NCBI RefSeq assembly: GCF_000283155.1
Contig: NW_004454224.1
Span: 7,452,357-7,516,356 of the forward strand
Reading direction: 5' to 3'
From: Ceratotherium simum simum
Taxonomy: Eukaryota; Chordata; Mammalia; Perissodactyla; Rhinocerotidae
DNA length: 64,000 bases
Of this stretch, positions 10,714 to 20,995 are shown piece by piece. Positions within the stretch are counted from its first letter, which is position 1. Every line of letters begins with the position of its first letter. The translations under genes were made by a program, and so were the position numbers. The notes below the pieces were generated by a model. That model was not told the DNA's origin, ran no database searches, and saw only the letters and a list, made by a program, of their open reading frames with translations.

Positions 10714-12319
10714 AATATGAAAGCTTAACTGGCTGGTCATCTGTTCTCTGAGGGGCCATAGAACCTCCTGGGAAGGGGTTGAAGAGCCTAATGGAGGGGC
10801 TTGGTGTGGACTGAAGGCTGGGCCATAGAGGTGTGACCTGGGATGCAAGGTTGGAGCCTGGGAAGGTGGTGTCCTGTGAGCACTCTATCAGGGCCATGCA
10901 GTTCAGGAAAGTCCTGAGTGTGCCATCCTGGCCAGGAAGTGCTCAGAGCTGCAGGTAGAGAAACTAAAGGTGGCCACAAAGCCCTACTAACCTTGTGGTC
11001 AAAACTGGGGACAGCATCTGAAGCCACTGGAGTGAGGCATGACAGTATCAGAACTCAGGTTCAGGGCCAAGGAGAGAAGATGAGATGTGAGCCGGTATTC
11101 TGGGGATGACTCCTTGGGGAGATAGGTTAGAAGTCACCTACTGGTCACTTAAAAGTGGGAGGAAGGTAGGGTTCCACTTGGTGGAGGGCATGGGATGAAT
11201 GTAGGAAGTCCCAGTCCCGGAGCTGGAGAAACGGATTCTGTGTAATGGTGTGAGCTGTCTGAGTCAGCACCAGAGCTTGTACCAGTTGAGGGGGGTGGGT
11301 GGTGTGCATCTGGGGAAGGCCAGGGGCTGGCTCTAGTTGAGGCAGATGCAGATACCAGGTGATCTAAGCACAGACATGAGACACCCACAGGAGTCAGAGC
11401 ATGTCAGAGTTGCTGGTAGGGTTCTGAGGCAGGGGTAGGGCAAGACACTGGTCCCAAGACCCCCAGATCTGCAGAAGCAGGGCTAGATCCAGGTGTCCTG
11501 CCTGCCACTCCCAGTCCTGCCTGCCTGCTCAAGGCTGGTGAAGAAGCTATCCCAGGAGCCCATCGTCAGCCATGATGGCGGCGCTGCCTGACAAATAGCA
11601 GCAGACATGGGACTGGTGGCCCTTGGGCATGTTACTGGGTCCTACGATGGGGAACATGGGCAGTTTCAGCACCATGGGGGGACACCAAGGCTCCATATGT
11701 TCCGGGAGGTGGGGTGGGCCATGGTGATTTTGGCCCTGCCCAATTTGTCCTGGTAGTCCGGCTGTCCGAGCTGCCGTGAGCTGTCCCAGGGCTTTGTGGC
11801 TTTTTCAGGGGAGCTCCAGGCCACCTCCCCTCTCCAGGCTGCCCTGACTCAGCTCGAGCCCTAGGGTCCCGTCTGGAAGGCAATGTGTACAGATGTCGCA
11901 ATGAGAGGTGTGGACTTTCCTCAAGGGATAAAGGGCTGGGGGGCCGGGTCGCTGCAGGGGAAAGAGTAAGAGGCAGTGTGCCAGGAGACAAGCATGACGG
12001 AGCAAGCACATTTATGGGACGTCACCGCTGGCCGCTCACTCCTGCCACCCGTGAGTGCAAATAGGGCTGCCTTTTCCACGCAGCCCATGCTTCTCCGAAG
12101 TGAGCTCCTTTGCTGACGCCAGTGATCGGATATCCCTGTCTTTTCCTGACTGTGACTCCTCAACTGCCTTCCATCCCTCCTTTCACGTGGTTCTTACCAG
12201 GATCCCTTCTCTCCTCCCCCTTACTCTTCTCTCCCTCTTTTCAGCCCAAGAGGGAGGAGAGGAAGCCAAAGTCTGGGTGCCTCACAGCTCTGAGCAGTGA
12301 AGGGGCCAGGCACACACAT
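10714..12319. other. No recognised feature
   Basis: GC-moderate intergenic DNA. Open frames here (for example 11632-12009 minus, 125 codons) show no protein family and no splice context. Confidence 0.4.
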
Positions 12320-12451
12320 TCCTGAGCGGCATTGTCTGCATTCTAATCCTGACTGTAATTTACTAGCTGTGTGAGCTTGGGCAAGTGACTTAACCACTCT
12401 GTGCCTCAATTTCCTTATCTGTAAAATGGGGGATAATAATAGTACCTATCT
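12320..12451 (+). repeat. MIR, first part
   Basis: TTGGGCAAGTGACTTAACC, CTCAATTTCC and CTGTAAAATGGGG are MIR core features. The element is split by the next ERE. Confidence 0.85.
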
Positions 12452-12789
12452 GGGCCGGCCTGTGGCTTAGCGGTTAAGTGCGCGTGCTCCGCTACTGGCG
12501 GCCCGGGGTTCGGATCCCTGGCGTGCACCGACGCATGGCTTCTCCGGCCATGCTGAGGCCGCGTCCCACATACAGCAACTAGAAGGATGTGCACCTATGA
12601 CGTACAACTATCTACTGGGGCTTTGGGGGAAAAAAAAAAAAAGGAGGAGGATTGGCAATAGATGTTAGCTCAGAGCCGGGCTTCCTCAGCAAAAAAAAAA
12701 CGCGGAGGATTAGCACGGATGTTAGCTCAGGGCTGATCTTCCTCGCAAAAAAAAAAAAAAAAAACTGTTAAAAAAAATAGTTAAAAAAC
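12452..12789 (+). mobile_element. ERE SINE, long form, inserted in MIR
   Basis: tRNA-like head plus two tail units with GATGTTAGCTCAG and A runs. The target-site duplication AATAGTACCTATCT (14 bp) is at 12438-12451 and 12790-12803. Confidence 0.95.
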
Positions 12790-12803
12790 AATAGTACCTA
12801 TCT

Positions 12804-12885
12804 CTAGAAAGTTACTGGGAGGATTAAATGAGTTAATATATGCAAAGTGCTTAAGACCGTGCCTGGCACCAAATTAGCACTCAGT
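12804..12885 (+). repeat. MIR, second part
   Basis: GGAGGATTAAATGAGTTAAT and GTGCCTGGCACC continue the MIR interrupted by the ERE. Confidence 0.85.
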
Positions 12886-13194
12886 GCTGGCTCTCTCTGG
12901 CTGGGTTCTACCCTCCCCTTTCTCTCCTCTCTCCCCGACACCAGCCCAGGGCCCTCAGGAGGCAGAGCAGCAAAGAAAGCCCAGGACGAGTGGCGGGAAG
13001 GATTAGGGTAGCTGGCGGGCTGAACCTCCAGCCGCGGAGCTGGAAGTTGCAAACTGGTTTCCAGTCTGGATCCTGCTGGAATCTGGAGGAGCAGGGCCCA
13101 GCACCTGAAGTCACAGCCGCTGGCGTCCTTTTTCTCCCCACTTGCGGCCAGAGGTTCTCACCCGCCCTCCCAGAGGGGGAGGAGCCCGAAACAA

Positions 13195-13357
13195 AGCTTC
13201 TGATTGGCTGCTTACATTTTGGTCCCTTGTCAATTTTCAGTCTGAAGGGGAAGGGGAGGGGCGCAAGGTATTTTAAACTAGCAGAAATATTTGAATAGGT
13301 TAGGGAAGAAGGGAGGGAAGCGGGAGGAGAGGAGGGGCAGTGGCCGCGGCCGAGGTA
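13195..13357 (+). promoter_or_regulatory. Possible convergent promoter and first exon
   Basis: Plus strand: CTGATTGGCTG (inverted CCAAT box, about 13199-13209), an AT-rich TATTTTAAA about 13270, then a GC-rich stretch ending GGCCGCGGCCGAG followed by a near-consensus donor GTAAGG at about 13354. It points into the SLC22A6 3' end. No protein is encoded. This is a hypothesis only. Confidence 0.25.
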
Positions 13358-13497
13358 AGGAATTCTTCTCCAATTGCCTGGGATGGTTCGTAAAGTCCTG
13401 GGGGTTGAGGGGTGGGAACGACTGTATACCCTTTTGGGCTGGAAGTTGGCTGATGCGGAGAGGCTGTTACATTTGCGACAAGAGAGACAAAGGGAGA

Positions 13498-13695
13498 TGC
13501 TGCACACAGACAAACCTTTTAATGATGTGGTCTCAGTGGAGTCTCTTCAGAGAGAGGGGCCCCGGGGGGAGGTGCTTCCCTGAACCACAGCCCTGACACT
13601 GGGCTGCCATTCCCCCTTCCCCCTCCTCATGTGGGTGGCCCAGGACCTGTGGGACCCTCACTCCCTTTAGGGTTCTGTGAGGCCCCTTCTGGTGC
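13498..13695 (-). other. SLC22A6: SLC22A6 3' UTR with ATTAAA polyadenylation signal
   Basis: The first plausible poly(A) hexamer downstream of the stop on the minus strand is ATTAAA at 13518-13523, giving a 3' UTR of about 200 nt. The cleavage position is estimated. Confidence 0.6.
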
Positions 13696-13786
13696 TCAGA
13701 GTCCATTCTTCTCCCCTGCTGAGGCCTGGAGTGGGACCATCTGCTTCTGCTGCTCTTGCTGCTGTCGCTTCCGATTCCCTTTCCTC
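13696..13786 (-). CDS. SLC22A6: SLC22A6 coding exon 10 and stop (residues 522-551)
   Basis: C-terminal cytoplasmic tail, rich in Gln, Lys and Arg, ending [13 protein letters not shown] and TGA at 13696-13698. The end matches the human tail ASAQEKNGL. The acceptor ends CCCCCAG. One extra residue relative to human OAT1 falls in this exon. Confidence 0.93.
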
Positions 13787-16700
13787 CTGGGGGAAGGAGA
13801 GTGGTGTCTTGGGTATGCAGCCTCCAAGCCAGGGCTGAGAGCTGGGGGCTCCTGGGGGCTCTCCACTCAGCTGTGCCCAGCTGCTAGCTCTCTGCCCCCA
13901 AACATCTACTGCTCCCTGGAGCTGGGAGGCCCAGAAAGGCCTCTAGGAGACTCTCACCCGATTGGAGGAAATAGGGACAAAGAGCCCTGGCCGGGAAGAG
14001 GAGGCCTGGGTTTGAGTCTCAATGCCACCCCAGCCTGGATATGTGACTTGGGGTCAGTCGCTGCCCCTCTGGATGGGGGCTCACCTGTTTTCCACGTCCT
14101 GCACAGTGTCCGGCAGTGGCTGGCCCAGGGTCTCCGGCAGGAGGGCAATGGCAGCGCTGGCAGCCATGGGGACAGCGCCGTAGATAAAGAGAGGCACGGA
14201 GTGGTAGAGCTCGGCGGTCATGCTCACCAGTGGGCTCACGATGCTGCCCACTCGGGCCATGGTGCTGCCCATTCCCATGCCTGTCTGCCTGCGGGGCCCC
14301 AGAGGGGAGTGTCAGTTAGTGTACTGGCATGAAGGCCCAGATGCCCAGGCACCCCTCGTGCCTCCTCTGTTCCCCATTTGATTAGCAAACCAATTTGGCA
14401 TTTGTTTTAGAGATTAAAAAAACAAAATAAAACAAAACAGGTTGGGAAGGGCTCTGGCCAGAGAATCAGGAGATTGCATTTTGCCTCTGCCCTTAACTTG
14501 CTATGTGACCTTGGCCATGTCCTTTTTCCTTTCTGGGCCTCAGTTTCCTTGGCAGTCAAATTAGACAGTAGACAGTTGAGTTAGGCCATTCGTTCTCAGA
14601 TCACCTGGGAGATTTTTGAGTTATGGTTGCCCCAGCCCCACACAGACCTATTAGATTAGAATCCCCAGGGGAAGGGACCTGGAGTGACATGTTAAGAACA
14701 TTCTCCGTGAGAGCAGAGGTTAAAAACATTGACTCAGAAGACAAACTGCTTGGGTTCAAATCCAAGTTTCCTCACTTATGAGCTATGTGACCTTTGACAA
14801 GTCGCTTAACCTCTCTGTGGCTCAGTTTTCTCATTTGTAAAACGGGAATAATCATAGTACCTACCACAGAGGCTTATTATGAGGATTAAGTGAGTTGATA
14901 TTTGTAAAAAATTTAAGACAGTGCCTGGCACGTAGGAAGTGCTTTATACTATTGTTCTGTCCCCTGAAATTCCATGAGGGCACAAGAAGTAACCATGACC
15001 CCTCAAGGTTCTCATTCCAAGAAGCTTAGGGAAGCCTGACATGTCTTTGACATCTCCTGTGAATTTTGTGTCCCTCTCTTAAAACAGACATGTGTTTCTT
15101 GTTTCTTAATGCAAAAGTACTCCCTCCCCCCAGTCTTGGCCTGGAAAGAGCAGTGCTGCGTTTCTCTATACAGCTGGCAAACTATCAAGTACCACCATTA
15201 TGAAGTGTGGCTCCTGTGATAGGAAATGATTTTTATGTTTGTGGTCTTTGTTTTCAGATGTACCACTTGGTTTATAGCTGAAATTTAGATTTGGTGGCAG
15301 ATTCTAACACGTGCTTTGAAGATCAAGGGGGGACGTCAATTTGTTGCCTCTGAGGTGTGTCTTCTTGGCTGCCTTCCCTACTTCCCTGCCCCAACTGGTG
15401 GCTTCTTTTGAGATCTTCTTCTGGAGTCAGATAAGGGCTTAGTGGGGGCCACACCTGTGTTAGCCAGGCCATGAAGTGTGTATTGAGTGGCTGCTATATA
15501 TCTTGCACAGATGGGTGCTGGGGCATAGTGGACTGTGTTCTGGGGTCTGACCTGTGTGCAGGGGAATGTTTTGCTCCAAGACACACCCATTGGATTCTCA
15601 CTCACCGGACCATCGTGGGGTACAGCTCCCCAGTATACAGGAAGATGCAGTTGAAGGAGGAAGCCAGGCAGCCCTTCCCCAGCACAGCAAAGAAGGTTCT
15701 GACAATGGACTGATCTAGGGAGAGAGAAGGGGGGCCAGCGGGAGCTCGGGAGTTGGGGCTGGGAGGAATTAGCCCCCCTCCCTTCTGAGAAACTGGATCA
15801 TGTCTGGGGATGGGCCAAAGATGAGGGACCTAGGTGCTCACCCTGGGGTACCACCGCATTCACCAGGATGCAGACGCCCGCCAGGAACAGTGAGGCCATC
15901 TGGGCAGGCCGGCGGCCCAGGAAGTTGATGACAAGGAAGCCCACAAGCTTGGCAGGCAGATCCACAGCACCAAAGATCACCTGGATTAGGTAGATGCTGA
16001 CCCCAAAGCCCTGTAGGTCCATGACCAGCCCATAGTAGGCAAAGCTAGTGGCAAACCTAGGGGGGAGGGATGAGGGGTATGGAGTTTGATAGGAAGCCTT
16101 AAAGGAGGGAGGGGTGCTCATTGAAAATAGGGATGAGCCGCATTGAGTACCCTGCTTAAGAAGCTGGAATCTGCCTTGGCTAATATTTCCTCAGACATTT
16201 AGTATGCAGTTTAAATATTGGGGTGGTCCTCCCATACCCCAAATTTCTCAATCTTCTGGTAACTAGTGTCCCCAGTGTATTAGCGAATTTTCACTTAGCT
16301 GCTATGTGGGATTTACATAGTTTTAGTCTTTATCTTATCTATTGCTACTGGACTGAGGGAGGGCAAGTGGCTATCCATATCTTCAAGGCCAAGATGTTGG
16401 GAGATGCCAGAGCCTTCCAGGACCTGTCCACGGTCCTGGAATGGGTGTTGTGCTTTTTAAGATATCAAGAGCCCACAACATGAAACTCGGGTGACTGGAT
16501 AGAACCCACAACCTGGAGTAAATCCCAAATTGGAAGCAAAGGATTCATTGATAAGATTGTTCCTTCTGATCATGCTTCTCTTAATTGTCATGGGATTGCT
16601 ATGGTGGTGGGATTGGGAGGGTGGCACAAAGGAAGGGTAATGGGGATGTTGCAACAGGAAAGGAAGATTTTTGGCTGATAGAAGCCCGGGCCAAATTGTA

Positions 16701-19700
16701 TTTTTGGAGATGAGCTTTAGGCATCTCACTGCCTGGGCCTGTATTTCTGGCAGGCACCACAAGGCCAGTCAAGTGTCCCAATGTTTTGCAAGCCAGACTG
16801 GTCTCTGCCTTCATGATGTAATACTATTAACTCTAGGCCACCAGTCCTGATGAGGTGTTTCCATATTGGAACAGAGTTGGTAAAAAGAGAAGAAGATGGA
16901 GACACTGTTGCCCACTGTGGGGACTGGAACTGAACTGAGGCTGGAGCTCATCTGATTCTTCAAGACTCTCCCTGGTGGAGGGTTACTGCCCCTCATAGCA
17001 GGTCCGCTGACTTTTCCTCCCTCTTGTCTAGCTTCATCCACCCATTGCATCCACTCTCTCCCAAGTCAGCTGTTTTGTCTTCTGGTCTATTTGTCTGTCA
17101 GTCTGTCTGTCTCGGCCTACCATAGCAAGGAGAGACAGAGGAAGAGGCGGCGAAGGGTGGGGCAGCGCAGCAGCTCCATGGCCGAGGCCTGGCCTTTGCC
17201 CATGGTCAGCTCCTTCTGCAGACTGGCCCGGATCACCTGCCAGGATGGGCAGGGCTCAGGGCCTGGACTCCTCCAGGAGCGCCTCCCAGCCTAACCCCTT
17301 ACTCAGGGAAGCCCTCTTGGGGGTGGAGTCCTGGTGGGGTGTCATGGGAGATGTCTGGGGTCTCACCTCTATACTTAGCTTGGCTCCCTCTTCCTGCTTC
17401 CCATTGATCCAGGCCACTCTTTGTAGCGACCTCAGGGTGAGGTCTAGCCTCCCGGAGGAAACTTGCCAGCGGGCAGACTCGATGAAGAACCTGGGAGCGG
17501 GGGGTGGGGGTGGGTGTTGGTATGGCTTCAGTTCCAGTTGGCTGGGCTGGGGGCAGGGGGTAGGCTTTCCAGGGGCCTGCAGTGGGATTTTATTTAAGGC
17601 TGGGAACCCGGGGGCTTTGTCAAATCTCTTTCTCTAGGACCACAAAGCAGTGCCCAGCTTGGTGACGATTCATTCCCCAATGAATGAAGCTCAGCTCTTG
17701 GGTGCTGGGCAAAGGGAGCAGTACAGACAGGCTGGAAACTGGAGGAAGCTGGGGGAAGCTGCAGAATGGATACCCTGGACCAAATCTCTCCTCCCACAGC
17801 CTCAGTTTCCCCATCTGTCACACTGAGTCATTGACCTGGGTTTGACCTTCTGCCTTTGACCTTCTCTATTCTATGGGGTGGAGTGTGCAGCAAGATCTGG
17901 GGGATATCTTGTCCTTTGCAGCCATCTGTGCTCCTGTGGCACCCCCACCCTCTCTGGGCCCCATGTACCAGGAGTAGATAAAGAAGGCGAAAAAAGGTGC
18001 AGAGACGAGCAGCTGCAGGTGGCGCCAGTGGGGCACGGCATAGGCCACACCTGCCAGGAGAAACTGGCCCAGGCTGTAGGTGTAGCCCATCAGGGTGCCC
18101 ACATAGGCCCGCGTGTGGATGGGCATCCACTCCACATCTGGAAAAAGGGTTAGAACAGAATGGTGCAACTTCCCAGGCTACCAGGTGGAGACCCCTGGGG
18201 CAGGCAAAGACCCCTCTCTCCATCCAAACCTTGGTCTGCCCCAAGGCTTAGTGGAAGATACATCAAATGAGGTTGGATACCATGGTAGAGGAAGTGGGGT
18301 ACTTTCAGGGGAGATGGGGATGGGGAGGTGGTTTTGGAATCCCCAGGAATTGTCCCCTTCCATTCCCCTGCTGTGTGTTTGCTCCCCCCCAACCTACTGT
18401 CCTGGCTAGGGGCCCCTTTCCATTCACTGTGTCTCTGACCACTCAGTCCATCCTCAGCAGCAGCCACTCCTCTGGTCTTCCTCAGACTGGGCTGGATTCC
18501 AGCCTCAGTGGACAGAGCAGCTCGGAGGAGGCAGTGGTGTTCCTCCATCCTGGAGATTTGAGGTGGGAGTGGGACCACCTCTCTGCTGCAATCTAAAGAC
18601 CCAGCTCTGTTACTTGTGAGCTCCTGATTTGGCTGCTGGGCCAGCCGCTTGGAAACTTAGACTGGGCTTTGAGGCTGGATTCTAGGTGTCCTGCCCTGGC
18701 CCCAGCCCAGCCTGATTAATTTCTTTAGTCTAGAGAATCCTAAATCCTTAGATTCCCTTCTGGGCTTGAGGGATGACCTTGGGTAAATCCTTTCCCTTCT
18801 CTGTCTCAGGTTCTTCATCTGAGAAACAGGGGGAAGGGAGGTCATCTATCAGAGGATGCATATTGATGACTCATGGACAGGCCATGCTCAGTCCATAAAT
18901 GTATTCGGTCTACATGATGCTGGCTTGCCCTATGTTAAAAATATTAGAATTAATTGCCAACATTAAAAAATTGGGATATTTTACATCAATAAAAGCAAGA
19001 GGGGGAGATGTGACAGCCCTGAGACCTCCTGGCTGGAGCAGCTGAATGGCTGTGGCCCCTCTGGATGGGTGTGACTCTCCTTTGGATACAGTCCTCACTG
19101 CTCCCTAATGTCTCTTGTATCCGGTCTCCTTCAGTGATTTAGAGGAACTGCCTGGCCCTAACAATGGAGTTTGCAATCCTGTATCTAAAAGAGGGATCAG
19201 GATGGCGTAAGCCTGAGAAAAGGGCTGTTATGTTGGCTGGAAGGGCAGACCTAAAGGACAGGCCAAGGGCAGCAGAGCTCAGGAGGGGTGGGCGAGGAGA
19301 GGAGGCTGGGAAGGGGCTGCTGGACTGGATGGTCAGAGGGGAGTGGGTAGGGACCAGCCTGGGCCTCCCAGCATCCCTCACTCAGTGTCATGCAGTTGAG
19401 GGCGATGCCAGCCAGTGACATGCCCGAGAGGAGCCGGAAGACACAGTAGACGGAGAAGTTGGGAGCGAAGGCTGTACAGGTTCCTGACACGGCTGTCTGC
19501 AGGTAGTTCAAGATCAGCACCTTCCGGCGGCCCAGCCTGTGGGGGAGGGAAGACCTGCAGCAGGGGTCCTGAGGACCAGCGGAGACTAGGCTGGGCAGGG
19601 AAAAGAGTGCTTGCCCTGGTGAGGCCCTGGGGTGGGGGTCTTTTGAGGACCTGTGCAGAATCATGAGGCTGGCGCTATAGGTCTTCAAACCAGCCCCAGC

Positions 19701-20624
19701 TGGGAATGCCAACCTCCCACCTAGGCCCCCCTGAGCCCAGCCAAGGAGCCCCCAATCCCAGCCCGGCCCCGAGGCCCCACCCAGGACTGACCTGTCTGAT
19801 AGGGACCCGAACACCATGGCTCCGAAAAGCACCCCTACCATGTACAAGGACTGACCCAGCTGGCGTAAGGCCCTGTGAGAGCACACGAGGTCCCACTGTG
19901 GGGAGAGGGGGACAGGCGTCAGGCAGAGACGAGCCTGGGCTGCAGGGCAGCCCTTACCCTCCTTCAGGCTGCCCTCTGAGGTCTGTGGCCCCTTCTTCTC
20001 CTGACAGTTCTCTTTGCTGTTTGTCTCCCTGGTCCCAGGGGCTGAGAGACTTTTCTTGACTCTGTGACTCTCACGTCTGCCTTTCCTACAAAGGGCCCCA
20101 TCTTGAACTCCTTTCTCCATCTTCCCATCTTGGCCTCTGGAGAATTTGAGACAGCCTGTGCGTGTGTGTATGTGTGTGTTTGTCTGTCTGTCTGTCTCAG
20201 AGAGGAAGGCACAGTCTGGACGGCGCATGGAGGGTATCCTCCCAGGTATCCTCACCTCAGTCACGATGGTGGAAGGGAAGGTGCTCTTGTCGTAGATCCA
20301 GCCATCAGTGCAGGGCTCTGTGGCCCCTGTGCTGTTGGCCCCGGTGCCATTGGACGAAGGTGGTCCCTGTTGCGGGGAGGTGAAGCGGAGGCAGGATTCA
20401 GGCCGCCCCTGCCTGTCCCGGGGCAGCCAGGCCTCCAGCTCCCTGTCCTTGCTGAGGTTGGCATCGGCAGGTGGGCGGCAGTGGTGGGTGGGGATGGCGG
20501 CGGTGAAGTTCTGCAGGGTGTTTTGGGAGGCCATCAGGAGCAGGGGGAGGACCACTAGAGTGACCTGGATCTTCTGGAAGCGGCCGACGCCCCCCACTTG
20601 CTTCAGGAGGTCATTGAAGGCCAT
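13696..20624 (-). CDS. SLC22A6: SLC22A6, organic anion transporter 1 (OAT1), complete ten-exon coding region
   Basis: Coding exons (minus strand): 20256-20624, 19792-19895, 19382-19536, 17969-18137, 17367-17490, 17121-17236, 15842-16056, 15606-15714, 14085-14288 and 13696-13786. They total 1656 bp, or 551 codons plus TGA, with no internal stop, and every junction is GT-AG. The protein is an MFS transporter of the SLC22 family that exchanges extracellular organic anions for intracellular dicarboxylate on the basolateral membrane of kidney proximal tubule (family knowledge). The N-terminus [16 protein letters not shown], the glycosylated first extracellular loop, the MFS loop motif SDRLGRR, and residues W346, Y353, Y354, K382 and R466 all match OAT1. 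Human OAT1 is 550 residues in its common isoform. The start is in good Kozak context (CCCCATGG). Oddities are K113 where human OAT1 has the N113 glycosylation sequon, and Ser for Tyr just before the SDR motif. The identification is secure. Confidence 0.97.
13975..14080 (+). repeat. MIR fragment in SLC22A6 intron 9
   Basis: Weak MIR-like GGGTTTGAGTCTCAATGCCA and ATATGTGACTTGGGGTCAG segments. Confidence 0.5.
14085..14288 (-). CDS. SLC22A6: SLC22A6 coding exon 9 (residues 454-522)
   Basis: Encodes TM11 and TM12 ([17 protein letters not shown] with R466, then [20 protein letters not shown]) and the start of the C-terminal tail ([14 protein letters not shown]). It is 204 bp with donor GTGAGC. Confidence 0.95.
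14450..14575 (+). repeat. MIR in SLC22A6 intron 8
   Basis: TTGCTATGTGACCTTGGCC and GGGCCTCAGTTTCCTTGG. Confidence 0.75.
14588..14705 (+). repeat. MER5A-like hAT transposon fragment
   Basis: CGTTCTCAGATCACCTGGGAG followed by a TTAGATTAGAATCCCCAGGG segment resembles a diverged MER5A. Confidence 0.5.
14710..14962 (+). repeat. MIR in SLC22A6 intron 8
   Basis: Well-preserved MIR with TTAACCTCTCTGTGGCTCAG, TTTGTAAAACGGG and CAGTGCCTGGCACGTAG. Confidence 0.9.
14963..15605. other. Rest of SLC22A6 intron 8
   Basis: Unique-looking intronic sequence between the MIR and exon 8. Nothing further was recognised. Confidence 0.4.
15606..15714 (-). CDS. SLC22A6: SLC22A6 coding exon 8 (residues 418-454)
   Basis: Encodes [20 protein letters not shown] and TM10 through GELYPTMVR, the conserved SLC22 motif before TM11. 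It is 109 bp. The acceptor ends TCCCTAG and the donor is GTGAGT. Confidence 0.95.
15842..16056 (-). CDS. SLC22A6: SLC22A6 coding exon 7 (residues 346-418)
   Basis: Encodes TM7 to TM9: [18 protein letters not shown], then the [10 protein letters not shown] segment with K382, and the second MFS motif [10 protein letters not shown]. Substrate-site residues Y353, Y354 and K382 are conserved. It is 215 bp. Confidence 0.95.
16057..17120. other. SLC22A6 intron 6
   Basis: 1.06-kb intron without a recognised repeat, apart from a short CTGT-rich tract near 17093-17113 beside exon 6. Confidence 0.4.
17121..17236 (-). CDS. SLC22A6: SLC22A6 coding exon 6 (residues 308-346)
   Basis: Second part of the cytoplasmic loop ([20 protein letters not shown]) and the start of TM7, ending in the first two bases of W346. 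It is 116 bp. The donor is GTAGGC. Only a 130-bp intron separates it from exon 5. Confidence 0.95.
17367..17490 (-). CDS. SLC22A6: SLC22A6 coding exon 5 (residues 266-307)
   Basis: First part of the large cytoplasmic loop between TM6 and TM7, reading [19 protein letters not shown]. It is 124 bp and ends in phase 0 (AGTATAGAG followed by GTGAGA). This loop is the main regulatory phosphorylation region in the family. Confidence 0.95.
17491..17968. other. SLC22A6 intron 4
   Basis: 478-bp intron. Nothing recognised. Confidence 0.4.
17969..18137 (-). CDS. SLC22A6: SLC22A6 coding exon 4 (residues 210-266)
   Basis: Encodes [15 protein letters not shown] and then TM5 and TM6 ([26 protein letters not shown]). 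It is 169 bp. The intron before it is 1.24 kb. The donor GTACAT follows TCCTG. Confidence 0.95.
18138..19381. other. SLC22A6 intron 3
   Basis: 1.24-kb intron. A weak MIR-like stretch lies at about 18700-18845 (GGGTAAATCCTTTCCCTTCT). The rest is unassigned. Confidence 0.4.
19382..19536 (-). CDS. SLC22A6: SLC22A6 coding exon 3 (residues 158-210)
   Basis: Completes the MFS motif LGRRK and encodes TM3 and TM4 ([15 protein letters not shown], then [15 protein letters not shown]). It is 155 bp. The donor GTGAGG follows ACACTGA, so Asn is split with exon 4. Confidence 0.95.
19792..19895 (-). CDS. SLC22A6: SLC22A6 coding exon 2 (residues 124-158)
   Basis: Begins [13 protein letters not shown] and runs through TM2 into the cytoplasmic MFS loop (GSLSDR). 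The last codon is split with exon 3. It is 104 bp, the same as the matching SLC22A8 exon. The acceptor ends CCCCACAG and the donor is GTCAGT. Confidence 0.95.
20156..20198 (+). repeat. TG/TGTC microsatellite in SLC22A6 intron 1
   Basis: GTGTGTGTATGTGTGTG followed by TCTG units on the plus strand. It is 60 bp from the exon 1 donor. Confidence 0.85.
20256..20624 (-). CDS. SLC22A6: SLC22A6 coding exon 1 (residues 1-123)
   Basis: Carries the start codon, TM1 (about residues 16-36) and almost all of the large extracellular loop. Cysteines C49, C78 and C105 are present. N-glycosylation sequons remain at N39, N56, N92 and N97, but the human N113 sequon reads KST here. The exon ends in ACTGAG followed by donor GTGAGG, phase 0, before a 360-bp intron. 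Confidence 0.97.
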
Positions 20625-20995
20625 GGGGCCAGGCCCGGCTGAGCTGCCGGGCTAAGGACTTCCAGTCCTGGCACCACCGTCTGTGTGTCTGTCTGCGGGC
20701 TGTCCTTCACCGAGGAGAAGGGCTGCCGTTGCTTCCGCAGCTGAGTTGCTCCTAGAGCTGAATCTGAGCCGGCTCTGTGGGGGAACAGCAGCCTGGCCGG
20801 GCTGCCCCTCCTTCCTTCTCTCTCTCCTTGTTCTGTCCCTCCCTTTCTCTTGCTGCCTCTCCTCACTTGGGGGCAGGGGTCTCAGCTTTCAGGGTCTGCT
20901 GTAACCCTGGCCCCTACATGGGCAGTATTTAATCCTTGGCCTGGAGGGAATGAGTTAAAGTGTGACTTGGTATCAGAAGGATTAACCCTCCAAGT
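20625..20995 (-). promoter_or_regulatory. SLC22A6: SLC22A6 5' UTR and proximal promoter
   Basis: Upstream of the ATG on the minus strand is an AT-rich TATA-like element (ATTAAATA, 20926-20933). It would place the start site near 20900 and give a 5' UTR of about 275 nt with no intron. Further upstream are a GGTTAAT HNF1 half-site (20981-20987) and a block with GAGTTAAAGTGTGACTTG on the plus strand (20952-20969). A diverged form of this block lies upstream of the exon-1 copy at 2.8-3.4 kb. HNF1/HNF4 control of OAT1 is established; the exact sites here are inference. Confidence 0.55.

Noticed and set aside
10714..12319. CHRM1, the next gene beyond SLC22A6 in human
   Set aside because: No muscarinic receptor coding sequence is seen. 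In human the gap is tens of kilobases, so it should lie outside the window.
12452..12540. tRNA-like sequence in ERE heads
   Set aside because: The tRNA resemblance is that of the SINE progenitor. Copies lack a proper acceptor stem and CCA-context and end in SINE tails, so they are not tRNA genes.
20064..20655. Plus-strand frames over SLC22A6 exon 1, and similar ones at 2652-3187 and 44355-44871
   Set aside because: Antisense shadows of real exons with family-consistent minus-strand coding and splice sites.
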